Positions 37,647 through 49,558 of a stretch of DNA of 64,000 bases are shown here, piece by piece. Positions within the stretch are counted from its first letter, which is position 1. Every line of letters begins with the position of its first letter. The stretch comes from Paramecium pentaurelia (taxonomy: Eukaryota; Ciliophora; Oligohymenophorea; Peniculida; Parameciidae), in contig CAJJDO010000015.1 of assembly GCA_905183005.1 (NCBI GenBank), positions 198,587 to 262,586 on the forward strand, given 5' to 3'. The position numbers and the translations under genes are program-made. The notes under the pieces are model-generated. The model had not been told where the DNA came from. It searched no databases and saw only the letters and a program-made list of their open reading frames with translations.

Positions 37647-38726
37647 ATGCTCCTCTTTAGACTTCTCTTTAAGTATAAATTGTTAAATGTATATTAATAG
37701 AATGAAAATATTAAATTCCACAACATAATTTATAATACAGATTGGGAAATACTTACAAATCAGAATGAATTTAATTTTCTAAATATATAAATAAAATAAA
37801 AAAATGAACTATTTTCCTCCTTCGTAGAAAAATATAGATACAAAAGACCTAGATAGTTATAAGTAAATGAATCAGTTCAAATAGGAATATAATAAGATGA
37901 GAATCCAACATAAAATATTGTGAATTAAAATTAATTTAGAGTATAATTCTCTAATTGTTAAGAAATCCAAGATATTGGTGAAAGTATTGTATTTTAATAA
38001 TCATAATTTCTTAAAATGATTAATGAATTGAACAAAAATGGGGATGTTATAAAATTGGATATGAAAGCAGAAGAATTTAATAATATTTTTGCTTTTATGA
38101 TTTAAGTTAAGGATATTTTAAAAGGCCAAGAACATTAAATTAACATTAACATAGAAAAGTAATAATGAAATCAAATTTAGTATTAAAACTTCAGAATAAT
38201 TTAAAGACTTATTCAAAGATATGTCAGAGAAATAAGTCTTACCATTGCTTTCATTAGCAGAATACTTAGATATACCTAATCTAATAATTTTATTGGCAGC
38301 ATAATATAGTTCTTTAATCAAAGGTATTTGATATTTTAATTTCACAGACCAGCCAGCAAGCATAAACAATTGGAATTATTGAAAAGTATATCATTGAGAA
38401 AATACTTGATTCATTTATTAGAGTATAGATCTCTACAAAAATGTTTTTAAATAATATTATTTTCGTCTTCTTCAAATTCAGAGATATTTATAATTATAGA
38501 AAATAGTATAATATATGATAAATTTAAATAAAAGAGAGACATTTATTATTTTCAAAGGGTTTCTCAAAAATTCAAATAAATTCAATTAGTTAAACTAATA
38601 GTTGATTCTATTTTCTAAAGAACAATTCTTTAATAAGAAGAAATTAATAGACATTTTAATATTAAAGAATATATATCACTTTAATGTCTAAAGGTTTATT
38701 TATTTTAAATATAAATAAATTCAGAT
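37647..38726 (+). CDS. Skp1-like ORF without its own stop codon
   Basis: An open frame from MLLFRLLFKYKLL through KNGDVIKLDMKAEEFN and VLPLLSLAEYLDIPNLIILL, which resembles the Skp1/BTB end. A leucine-rich tail follows (LELLKSISLRKYLIHLLEYR). Introns at 38159-38180 (22 nt) and 38324-38352 (29 nt). No TGA occurs in this frame before the M16 gene's ATG at 38727, and the two frames coincide, so the conceptual product runs into that protein. The start is uncertain. The pair of Skp1-like ORFs in this window (here and 26.6 kb) may be members of one expanded family. Confidence 0.5.
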
Positions 38727-40400
38727 ATGTTTTTAAGAAATAGATTGCACTCTCTACGCAAATTAGCTTAATTTTGTACAGCTGAAAGCGTATCAGGAAA
38801 GAAGACACCCACAACTTAAGCTCAATAGACTAAAGTAGAGAGAAATTTCCAATTGCAATTTTCAAAGTCAGCATTAGTGGACTTTGGAGAATTGCCAACA
38901 GGTGAAATTCCAGAAGCTTTGAAATACGATAGACCTTAATGTACACATATTTGTTGAACCTTAAGCTTTGACTTAATTAGATAATGGTCTCAGAGTAGTG
39001 TCTGAATTATACAATACCCCACTAGCTTCAATTACAGTAGCTGTAAAAGCAGGATCAAGATTTGAAACCTTAGAAAGTTCTGGAGTATCAAATTTCATTT
39101 CAAAATTAAATTTAAGAGTAGGAATAAATATATATTCTAGGGTACAACAACAAAATCAAGAGAATAAGTTGAAGCAGAAATAGATTATTTAGGAGGATCA
39201 TTAAAAGTCAAATAAGGTAGAGAATTATAGACTTATACTCTCACTTTCTTGCCATCAGAACTTGAGAGAGCAGTTACCTTTTTAGGAGATATTTTGACAA
39301 ATTCATTATATTCACCAGCTTAAATTGAAGCAGAAAGAGAAGGAATTTATAGAGAATCAGTTAGCATTAATGATTAATACAGAGTAGTTGCTGAAGCTGC
39401 TCATTATACAAATTATAGAGATCATTATATGGGATAACCTGCAGCAGGAATTAGAGATAATATTCCAAATGTTACAGAAGAATAAATTAGATAATTCCAC
39501 AAGGCAAATTTCGTTGCACCAAATGTAGTTGTCTCTGCTGCTGGTAATGTTAATCATGAAGATTTGGTATCTGCTGTAAATAAGGCATTCAAAGGATTAG
39601 GCACATCAGTTCCAACTGAAGTACCAAATTCAGAAAAACCATATGCAACTCCATCTATTATGGTATTAATATTTATTAATAATCTAGTTAATGAAAGATG
39701 ATGAATTGACTAATTTGAATGTTGGTGTTTTCTTCGATACCCCAGGATGGAATCACCCTGATGTTTTTGCTCTCCATTATTTCTAAAGACTTATTGGTGA
39801 TTATAGAGCTGATAAACACACAGGATTCCATTTGAATGCCCCAAGTAGATAATATAATACTATGCATTCACTTCTCGGTGGATTACCTGATGTTACATAT
39901 TAAAGATGTGTCTATTATGCATATTCAGACACTGGTCTTTTTGGAAATTATTTAATTGGTAATGAAGTCTTTGCAACATAAATGGCATATGTTAGTCAAA
40001 TGGTTTTATCTGATTATGCTTCATCTGTAGGTTAAGTTGAAGTATTTAGAGCTAGAGCCAAAGTGTTTAATGAATTATTAAGTTAAGAGAGTTCTGCTAA
40101 ATAATCAAGAGAAATTGCTTAACAAGTTTTGTATAAATATTTCAATAAGATATAGCTATTGGGGAAGAAGAGTGCCAAGAAGTGAGTTTGCTAGAAGAAT
40201 CTCTGCTCTTGATGCTGGTCATTTGACTAGAGTTGCAACAAGACACTTCTGGGATAAAGTAATTATACTATATGATTTAATAGGATATTTCTGTTGTTGT
40301 ATGGGGACCAACTCATTTATTAGATGCTGTAGCTCATTACAATAGATCATGGAAGAGAAGCACTTTGGGTGGATATGCATAACCATACTATGAGGGTTGA
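38727..40400 (+). CDS. M16-family mitochondrial protein (MPP / complex III core type), zinc motif lost
   Basis: A 516-residue protein with a basic amphipathic presequence (MFLRNRLHSLRKLAQFCTA). The M16 core shows QLDNGLRVVSELYNTPLASI, AVKAGSRFETLESSGVSNF and the GTTTKSREQVEAEIDYLGG segment, with C-terminal WDKDISVVVWGPTHLLDAV. In active beta-MPP the segment after the SRFE motif is HFLEH; here it is NFISK, so the HxxEH zinc site is absent. It is therefore more like a structural core subunit or alpha-type partner. Five introns (38941-38965, 39118-39140, 39663-39687, 40131-40155, 40259-40283). It acts in the mitochondrial matrix or at complex III by homology. Confidence 0.85.
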
Positions 40401-40427
40401 TTCATTAAATAATAATATAAAGTTTAT

Positions 40428-42120
40428 TCAATTATTTTTAATTCCTGTCCTATCTTTTAAATTTAATCTAAAGAGTTGGATTGGGTTTTTAAATTAACTA
40501 ATATTTTAGTAAATTATATTTACTTGTCAACTGAGCTGACTTTTAGTATATTAAATTTATCATCAAGACATGGACTTTCATCTTCATTTAATTAATTTTG
40601 ACTATTTACTGTGAAATCTATAATTGAAGGATTATTCATTAATCCTAATTAGAATTCAACAAGTGATTTATAACAATTAGGTTTGACATCCAAACTTAAT
40701 TTATGTTTAACTTTTATTTTATCTTAAGCTGAAGTACTTCTATCAGGTTATTTTGGAATTTCAACTTCATTATGAAATGATCCATATCTTAGATTTCTTT
40801 AATATGCAATAAGACAACTCACATCAGGTTATATATCACTATATTATAGATTTGATTCATTAAATGAACTAACACTTTTATTTTTAAGATTCATTCTACT
40901 ATCACACATAAGTAGATTATTAGAATTATTGTTAATAATAGATGGTCTTCCATTAGATTCTCTTTTAGATGGTCCAGTGTCATCGAATTCTTCACTGCCC
41001 TTTTTTTTATTTGGCGAATAGATTTATTAAATCAAATATGATTAATCTAAAATTTTAATAGATTGTTATTTCTTAGGAGATGTTGATCCTGACTTTTTTT
41101 CAAAATTGCTTTCATCATACCAATCAAATCGATATTCAATCTATTATTATATAGATACTCTTCTAAATAATTATTAAAAGTATCTAAATAATTATTCAAT
41201 ATCATAATTACCTATAATCTGGTTTTTCACGATAACTCATTTTTTTAACTAAATCTATAAATCTCATAAATTCAGTTGGTATATCTTAACATAATTCTTA
41301 AGATGTAATTCTCATTTTCATCAATCCTACCATCTTAACCTTCTCATCTTCATTTTTATAACTTATGTTCTACCAGGGCAAACTCCCTTTCAATAAAAAT
41401 CTCTATATTAATATCTCAATTACATTAACATATATCCTAATGATTCTAGATCATCCTTCCTTGATAATTCTTAACCTTTATGAGCTGCTATACTTGCGTA
41501 TCTGGAAGTCCCCAAAAATGGTTTGTTCTCTCTAAAAGGACTTTTATTTTTTAAATAATTTGATTTACATATGTTTGTCATCTTTATCTTTAAATTACTT
41601 AGCAATACCATAATCCACAAGATATATAATATTCTGTTCTCTATCCTTACCAGCCAATATGTTTTCAGGTTTTAAGTCTCGATGAATAATACCCCTTTCT
41701 TGAATTAAAAGTGTACTTGCTATGAATAGCTTCAAGAATAGTCAACATCTAATCTGCAATACCCAAAACACATGCCAAACTAAAACGTTTCCTTTATCTT
41801 AAATAGTGTGTCAAATCTCTTCCCAATAATTAAATTACCATCACATTATTTCCTTAATCTTTACCAGCCCATTTCAATTTTGGAACTTATGGCAATCCTT
41901 ATAAATTTCTCAATATTTGTATCTAAATATAGAATATTTTTGATTCTACTTCTCTATCTAAACTAAATAAATCATCTATTTCTTGCTTTTCTACTTTAAT
42001 AGCCACATGATCTGATGATCTTAAGTCATATCCCTAATACACAACTCCGAATGAACCGGAGGAGATCTTCTTTTGTATTACAAATTAATTATTGAAGATC
42101 TTTTGAGATACTGCAGCCAT
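40428..42120 (-). CDS. Casein kinase 1-like protein kinase A
   Basis: A 512-residue kinase. Glycine loop ISSGSFGVVYQG, VAIKVEKQE, catalytic HRDLKPEN, VDYGIAKQF, the CK1-type PFLGTSRYASIAAHKG in place of APE, and KDDLESLGYMLM. The CK1 fold ends at about 300. The C-terminal 200 residues are polar and S/N-rich, probably regulatory. Six introns, 22-28 nt (41923-41949, 41695-41716, 41541-41568, 41401-41423, 41184-41211, 40498-40523). Substrates unknown. A paralogue lies at 50.5-51.9 kb. Confidence 0.92.
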
Positions 42121-42265
42121 AATAATAAAATATATATAATTATTGAATGTACTTTTATATTCTTAATAAATTTATTGATCTAAAATGTTTATTTTAAAGA
42201 CATTCCTGAATTCTATTAATAATAATTTTTTATACTATATTTATCTACTTAAACATAATAAATCA

Positions 42266-42873
42266 TCATCCAGCTAAGGTGAGAATGGCTTAAACAGTAT
42301 CATTATCAGATTTTCTAAGTGCCTCCACTGCTTTACTTCTATCGCATTTACAATGTTCCATAACCATTTTAATTGATTCAGGTGGAATACCTTCATCACT
42401 AATTTATTCTGGATTTTAGGCTTATTATTATTATTCTTGTTTTTCTTCAACTTATTTGGTACTACATTTTAGAAATTAATTTATTACACTTATGATGCCA
42501 AATTATCAGCTTCTTTCTTGCCAATTTGACTTTATGGATCATTTACTTTAGCTTCTCCAAAAACAATATAGGAGTTGTCAACATTTGCTGATTTTAAGAC
42601 TTCTGGGTTATCAATATAAAGAAGGAATTGTTTTCCTCTTTTAATTGTGACTCTTGTAATTCCAGCCACTGGCTTCATTCCTAATTTGAGCATAGATTTC
42701 TTGAATTTCTTTTCTCCTCTATTAGCCTTCTTGTCTTTGTCATCTCCTTCTTGATGATCATGATCATGATCGTGATCATGTCCATCATGATCGTGATCAT
42801 GATCGTGATCATGGTGATGTTCTTATGTTTATTCTTTCTCTTCTTTTATTTCAATTTCTTTCTCTTCAGCCAT
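42266..42873 (-). CDS. NACA: Nascent polypeptide-associated complex subunit alpha
   Basis: A 193-residue protein. The NAC domain reads SMLKLGMKPVAGITRVTIKR, FLLYIDNPEVLKSANVDNSY and IVFGEAKVND. The C-terminal UBA domain reads SIKMVMEHCKCDRSKAVEAL and ends VQAILTLAG. One 26-nt intron (42462-42487) joins the two domains. With beta-NAC it shields nascent chains at the ribosome exit. Unusual is residues 18-43, an alternating His-Asp tract not typical of NAC alpha. It is divergent from NDUFS1, with 102 bp between starts. Confidence 0.95.
42751..42817. repeat. Palindromic GATCATGATC-type repeat within NACA
   Basis: Tandem hexamers built from GATCAT/GATCGT code for alternating His-Asp residues in the NAC alpha N-terminus. 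The array reads almost the same on both strands and could form hairpins and vary in length. Confidence 0.8.
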
Positions 42874-42975
42874 TTGATATATTTTTTAATTTAAATTTCA
42901 ATCTTGATTAAATATTTCAAATGAGCAAGAATTTACAATTAATATTTACATTATAATATTTGATATATAAAAACA

Positions 42976-45266
42976 ATGATTAGATTCTCATTGTAGAAAG
43001 GATAACAAATATTGAGAAAGTAATTATCAGCATTCTCAACACAATAGAATCTCATAGAAATATTCATTGATGATGTACCTCATAAAGTTTATATTATAAT
43101 TTAATATATAATTATAGGTTGATCCATCAGCAACAATATTTTAAGCATGTTATTCAGCAGGTGTAATTATTCCAAGATTTTGTTATCATGAAAGATTAGC
43201 AGTAGCAGGAAATTGCAGAATGTGTTTGGTAGAGGTTGAAAAATCACCAAAACCTGTATAAAATAAATGAATATTATAAAAGGTTGCAGCATGTGCAGCC
43301 TAAGTTGCACCTGGAATGAGAATACTCACAAAAAGTGAAAAAACAAGAATAGCAAGAGGAGGTGTGATGGAATTTATGTTAGCTAATCATCCATTAGATT
43401 GTCCAATTTGTGATTAAGGAGGAGAATGTGATTTATAAGATATATCTGAATAATATGGGTATACTTTTAATATTCTATAATTAGATATGGAGATAGCAGA
43501 CATAATGAATATAAGAGAGCTGTGGAAGATAAGAATTTTGGTCCTTTAGTAGCTACAAGTATGAATAGATGCATTCATTGCACAAGATGTATTAGATTTT
43601 CTGATGAATATGCTGGTGTAACTGAATTAGGAACTAGTGGAAGAGGAAGAAATACTGAAATCGGTACATACATTGACAAAATGATCACTAGTGAATTATA
43701 AGGAAATCTAGCTGATATCTGTCCAGTAGGTGCTTTAACTAATGGACCATATGCATTTACATCTAGACCTTGGGAATTAAAATCTTATGATTCTGTTGAT
43801 GTTTTTGATACCATTATACCACTTATTTAAATTGACACTAGAGGAGCTGAAATTATGAGAATTTTACCTAGAATTCATGAAGAAGTCAATGAAGAATGGT
43901 TAAATGATAAATCAAGATAAGCTTTTGATGGATTAAAAAAATAAAGATTAACACTACCATTAGCTAGAGATGCATAAGGCAATTTTACTGATTTGTATTG
44001 GCCAGATGCCATATAATAAGCAGCTAAGAAATTATAATCAGTAAAAGGAGAAGAAATTGTAGGAGTTATTGGAGAATTTGCTGATTGTGAATCTATTGTA
44101 GCCTTAAAAGATTTATTGAATAGATTTGATAGTGATAATTTTGAAATTAGAGGAAATGGTGTACCATAATTAGATGCTGATTTTAGAGCTAATTATTTAT
44201 TAAATTCAAGAATTATAGGTGTTGAAGAGGCTGATGTTCTTTTATTAGTAGGTACTAATCCAAAGGTTGAATCACCATTATTGAATTCAAGAATTTTAAG
44301 AGCTACAAGAAAAAATAATCTAAAAGTATTTCTTATTGGACCAGCCAATGACTTAACTTATAATTATGTTCACTTAGGAAATAATGCCTCAATTCTTGAT
44401 GAAATTGCTAATGGCACTCATCCATTTGCAGCAAGACTCAAAAATGCTAAATTACCTATGATTTTAACAGGGGCAGGTGTTTTAGAAAGAGTTGATGGAA
44501 ATGCTATTCACAATGCTTTAAAAAAGATTGCTTAAAATTCTCCAGTGATTAATCCATAATTGGGATGGAATGGTTTCAATCTTTTGCATAAAGATGTTGG
44601 AAGAATTAATGCTCTTGAATTAGGTATCACAGCAAGAAAGAGCAGTGTTCCTGCTAAGGTTGTGATTCTGTTAGGAGTTGATAATAATTTAAAGGCTTAA
44701 GATATTCCTAAAGATGCTTATGTAATCTATATAGGTAGTCATGGTGATGAAGGTGCTTATTATGCAGATCTTATATTACCAGGAGCTACATATACAGAAA
44801 AAAATGGAACTTATGTAACATTACTTACATTTACAATAAGGTGTCAACAGAAGGGAGAGTATAAACCACAAAATTAGTGGCTTTACCCCCATCAGGTGCA
44901 AAATCCGATTGGGAAATATTGAGAGCATTATCAGAGGAATGTGGATGCGCTCTTCCTTATGATACTTTAGAAGAAGTATGAAAGTTGAATATTGTGATAG
45001 GTTAGATATAGAATGGCTGAATTAGCTCCTCATTTATTAAAATATGACTATATCGAATCAAGTATTCTTGGATAAGTAGCATTAAAACCTGAATCCTCAA
45101 AGTAAACTATTTCAGGCACTCCATTCAAAGATCTTATCGATGTAAGTTGAATAACTACTCTTAGAACTTTTATATGACTGATGCAATTTCTAGATAATCA
45201 GTTACTATGGCTAAATGTTCAACAGCTTTTAATCCTCATAAGTTTAGCACATTTAAATAATTATGA
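42976..45266 (+). CDS. NDUFS1: NADH dehydrogenase (complex I) 75 kDa subunit NDUFS1
   Basis: A 710-residue matrix-arm subunit carrying electrons through Fe-S clusters. A basic presequence (MIRFSLQKGQQILRKQLSAF) precedes the ferredoxin-like domain with ACYSAGVIIPRFCYHER and GNCRMCLVEVEK (2Fe-2S ligands). Cluster motifs follow: HPLDCPICDQGGECDLQD, NRCIHCTRCIRF and ADICPVGALT. The molybdopterin-oxidoreductase-like half follows (EEADVLLLVGTNPKVESPL, SHGDEGAYYADLILPGATYT). Six introns (43087-43117, 43256-43282, 43459-43484, 44815-44840, 44976-45000, 45142-45164). The first is 31 nt and begins GTTT, unusual here. Ends AFNPHKFSTFKQL. Confidence 0.96.
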
Positions 45267-45311
45267 ATTATATTCATAATCTATAAAATTTATAGCAATA
45301 ACATATTTATT

Positions 45312-47372
45312 TCAAACCATTTTTTTGCTTTCAGGACTTAAATTAGATCTTTAAGTGTTATAGACTTCGAAAATACCTTTAGGATTATTTTTTTAGGGAC
45401 TATTAATTCGAGCAGTTTACGACCCACCTTACTTTATTTTGGCAGAAGATTTCAAATCTTCAATATAAATATTAACTATATTATTTTAGTTGATATTGTA
45501 TACACCACCTCCCTTTTTTGATGACGCTTAAACACAAATGTTATTTGTAATTCTTAATGGATCTTTTGAATTATCTTATCTAATAGGCTACTTTGGAGGA
45601 GATGTTTTATAAGTTCCTACGGCATCTTAGGATTTAGTTCTATAATGTAATAATTAAGAATTCAATGTGGGTCCCTGCATATTATTTGCATTAACAGTTT
45701 ATTTTTTCTTCACTTCAGAATTTTTTACTTATAGATTTCTCAATGTTGCTAATGCATATTAAGTGAATTTCTATGGTATTTTTTATCTAAAATTTATATG
45801 ATATTCTTACATATTTTTTGATGAAGATTTCTGTTAACTTTTTTCACCTATATTATAAACACTAGATCTTTGAATTCTATCTGTTGCTAATGGTTGCTGA
45901 AATAAATTGATATTTATACATTTTTGATACTCTTATAATCATCATCATATTTTTATAATTAGGAAGTTACTCTGGTTCTTCTATTAATAGTTATTATGAA
46001 TATATTTACAAGAAATTCACTTAATAAGACTACAATTCAGCAGATTGTTTTTATGTAGAACCTTATCTACTTGGTAATCTAAATTAACAATCAGTTGAAT
46101 TGAAATTCGCACTAACTTTTCTTTAAGAATTTGACTTTTAACCATAGTTTTGTTTTTATTATTTTTATAAGGATTATTATTATTTTTACACAAAATTAGC
46201 AAAGCCTTCAATTTAAGAGTATACTTTTTATATTGTTTAAGATTATTAAGAATTTCTTAAAGGTGATTATTCTTGATGAGATCTTTTAGTTTGTTCTCCT
46301 ACTTTAATTGAGTTTTCAGCTTTTAATGATGATACTTCTCCTTGATTATTAAATTATAATCTATTAAAATTTATTTTATCAAGACTTCCTTAATAACTAA
46401 TTTAATGAGTAGTTTTAGAATCTAAAATTTGTACTTTAGAATTTTAATTTTATTAAGGCTTATGATTGATAAGGTAATTTTATTTTAAATTCTTGTTTAT
46501 GGTTGATAGATCTTGTGATCTTAAGAGAAAACTATTGCTTTAATCAATAGACAATAAACCAGAAATTTGTCCGAGATAATCATATTTTTATCCAATTTAT
46601 TATACGAATTCACGTAATTATACACTACTTGAGATATCAACTTTTTTTTAGAGATAGGAATTTGTATCTAATTTCAAATCCTTTAGTAAATGTTTTAACT
46701 AACCCACTGATAAATCTTCATCACTATGCTTCTATTTCTTTTTTTCCTTTTTTTTTGATGGTTACTAGAATTTTATATATTATTATTATTACTATATCTT
46801 CATCTGGGATATTTAATCTCCTTTTAATATTTGCATATTCTATTCTTCTTTTCTTTTCATGAAACTTATTTATAGTTATATAGACTTTTTGCATAAAGAG
46901 TCTAGGTATATCTTTATGATATTTATAGTATTCAAGCAAAGCTTTAATTTTAGAAGTTGCTTCTTTTTTGGCATATGATCTTTTAATGAATAAATTAATA
47001 CCTCTTCAAATATTCTTCTTCTTCTACTATACACTCCAAATCTCTATAAAAGACAACTGCTGGTGTAGATTCCTCATCAATTATATCATTAATGTCCTTA
47101 GAATAATAATAGTTTTGAGATGACGAATATTTAGCAAACAGGGCTTTATTAAGGAGAGAAGCATAGGATTCAACCTTTTAATTTTTAAATTTCTAACAAA
47201 AGACACAAGGTGATTTTCCTGGATTGTTTGGGCTATAACATATATTAGATCAAATAATTTACGGTGAACATAATGATGAAAAACGTTTTCTCACCAATGT
47301 AGGGTTAGATGCAGATTATTTGCTATTTGATCTTGATGTTTTTCCTCCTTGAACCTATTTTTTAGTAGACAT
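45312..47372 (-). CDS. Unrecognised basic protein
   Basis: A 642-residue, Q/N/K/S-rich protein with five introns (47233-47262, 46980-47001, 46765-46792, 45981-46009, 45897-45919), each needed to hold frame. An early Cys pair, SPCVFCQKF, could bind metal. The best folded-looking part is the helical block SYAKKEATSKIKALLEYYKY through NKFHEKKRRIEYANIKRRL near residues 105-170. The rest is low complexity with polar repeats (QKQQQSLQKQQK). The stop is 45 bp from the convergent NDUFS1 stop. No family assigned. Confidence 0.65.
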
Positions 47373-47444
47373 TTCTCTATATGTTCCTTAATAAGTTAAT
47401 AAATAAATTGTAAATAAATAATATTGTATTATACTAAATGTGTA

Positions 47445-48125
47445 TCACTTTTTAGTTTCTTTTGCTTATTTTCTCTTTTCCTTAACTCCAACAAATTTAG
47501 CATTGTACCATTCTTATCTGAGTCTTCTATAAACATTCTTAGCTCTTAATTCTTTAGAAATAACAGTAGCTTTTTCACGTTTAGGAGTTCTTTAGAATGT
47601 AATTACCTTTGAATTTAGCAAATTTAAATTACCTCTGGATTAGTATTTTATGCGACTGGTTATGCTGCAACTTCATTTGTTGAATCTTTCACAACACCAT
47701 TTTTAGGTTTACCTGTGACTCTTGGAAATAGAACTAATTTTGATAAATATGCTTTTAATCTCTTAACATTGTTATTTAATTCTTCCTAATTTAGATTTCT
47801 TCTTCTATGATCAACAGATATTCCAATAGTTCTAGCAAATGATGCATTAAGTCCTGCCTCTTTTAATTCAATTAATGAGAATCCTCTTCCAAGTTTCTAT
47901 ACATTGTTATACTTTATTGTCTATCCTCTAACAACAGGACGAAGAAGTTCAATTGGTCTTGGAGATGAGGCTATTAATTTATTGGATATAAAATATACAT
48001 AAAGCTAATGCTCTTCTTCTCAATTATCTTCTTCTTTTTGCAGCTGGTTGATTATAAAAGGTCTTAACAAATCTTGTCCAATGTTTTCTTAGATGTGCAT
48101 TAGGAAGTTGTTAATTGTGTTTCAT
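47445..48125 (-). CDS. RPL13: Ribosomal protein eL13
   Basis: A 208-residue large-subunit protein. Its start is MKHNQQLPNAHLRKHWTRFV, followed by the basic run KRRRQLRRRALAL, SPRPIELLRPVVRGQTIKYN, and LGRGFSLIELKEAGLNASFA then RTIGISVDHRRRN. The C-terminus is basic (KEKRKQAKETKK). Introns at 47971-47998 (28 nt) and 47607-47632 (26 nt). Length matches the eukaryotic family. It ends 72 bp beyond the start of the downstream minus-strand gene. Confidence 0.96.
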
Positions 48126-48222
48126 TAGTGGTAAATTTTTAAATAAAATGTGGATATGTAAAATTGAATATTAAAAGACTTAAATAAGTCATATATATAA
48201 TTTATCACGAAATTTATTTGTT

Positions 48223-48643
48223 TCAAAGCTAAGTTAAGTGTCTCATAGACTTTCTAAGATAATAGAAAATAATAGTTTACCTGACAAATGTCTTAGTCTT
48301 TTCTTAAGGAGTAAAATTTAAATTTGGAGTTGATTCCCTTTGCTGTTATTCTTGTGCTAATTCTTCAAAAGTTTATAAGTCAGTTATTGAATTGTGAAAT
48401 GAAAGTTTCATCTTTTTCATATTATTCTCATCTATTTCTTCTACTAACTTAGGTTTGAACATTAAATATGGACGAGCCATCTTAGATGATTATTCTTTTT
48501 AAGTGGGTTAATCAGGAATATAGGCAAATTACGTTTACTTTCTACGCATAATTTAATATAACTCACATCACATCATGTTAACTCTTCTATTATACTTTTG
48601 GTTTCTATTCTCTTGGAGTTGGTACTGTATATACTTTTTTCAT
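48223..48643 (-). CDS. Small proline/glutamine-rich protein, unrecognised
   Basis: A 122-residue reading: MKKVYTVPTPREQKPKVQQK, a 25-nt intron beginning GTGAG (48542-48566), then QFAYIPDQPTQKEQSSKMAR, PYLMFKPKLVEEIDENNMKK, and a 27-nt intron without TGA (48254-48280) before KSMRHLTQL. If the first intron is false, translation could start at MRRKQTQFAYIP (48549). No domain recognised. Short charged body, no membrane segment. Confidence 0.5.
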
Positions 48644-49558
48644 AATCTTCCAAATTTTATACAAACCTTAATTATATTAATGAATACTGCTTAAAATAGT
48701 TTTACCAATATTATACCAAAATAGAAATGTTATTTTATCAAGATTGCCTTTTAACAGTTAGATTTCTCTCTAATCTTAACTTAACTATTATCAAAAACCA
48801 AAGAATTATTTTTTTCTTAAATAAACACACTTTATTATTAAGTATTCTTAAACTGTCAATCTAATTTTTATATTCTTTATACCTATATTAAAAATTTTAA
48901 TACTGAACACCTAATAGAATCATAAAATAATGCAACTACTGATATTATATTTATATATTTCAAATATATTGATAAATCTATTATTTACTTTTAAAATTAA
49001 ACTAAATAATTATAATATCTTTCATATTCTATTAAGATAAATAATAATCCTTTATTTGAATAAATAGAAAGATTATGACTAGATAAATAGATAATATATT
49101 AAAAAAATAAAATATTAAAAAATTTCTAAAAATAAAACACACTATGAAAATTATTCTAGAAATTCTCCTAAACTTAAATCAACAATGCAAATAATCCAAT
49201 AATATATTACATAAACCTATTTTATAAATTAATGATTATTAAATATAATCTAAAATAACTCATCCTAAATTTTACAATTTATTTGATATCTATATTCCTT
49301 TTCAATTACTTCAAAATAACATATTATCATATTAGTAATAGTAGGGATATATAAATAAATTTGGAAGATTAAGGATATATTTTAAATTATTTGATGGATA
49401 TAAATATTTGCATCTTTTGATAACTATCTTTTATATAAAGTTTGACTGTCATTCTTCAAATGTGAGAAAGATAAAAATAATATAAATGAATTAGTTTAAT
49501 TATATATTATCCAGCAATTTTATATAACAATTTATAAATACATGTGTTTAATAATAAA
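48644..49558. other. Intergenic, very AT-rich
   Basis: About 915 bp lie between two minus-strand genes, holding the 3' flank of the membrane protein and the promoter of the small gene. I see only AT-rich DNA with short homopolymers, without a convincing ORF. Confidence 0.5.

Noticed and set aside
37804..37925. Start of the Skp1-like gene at MNYFPPSQKN
   Set aside because: That frame soon hits TGA; an overlapping frame (NELFSSFVEKYRYK) stays open into the recognisable part.
42751..42817. GATC palindromes as a regulatory or methylation array
   Set aside because: The repeat is inside the NAC alpha frame and codes an uninterrupted His-Asp run.
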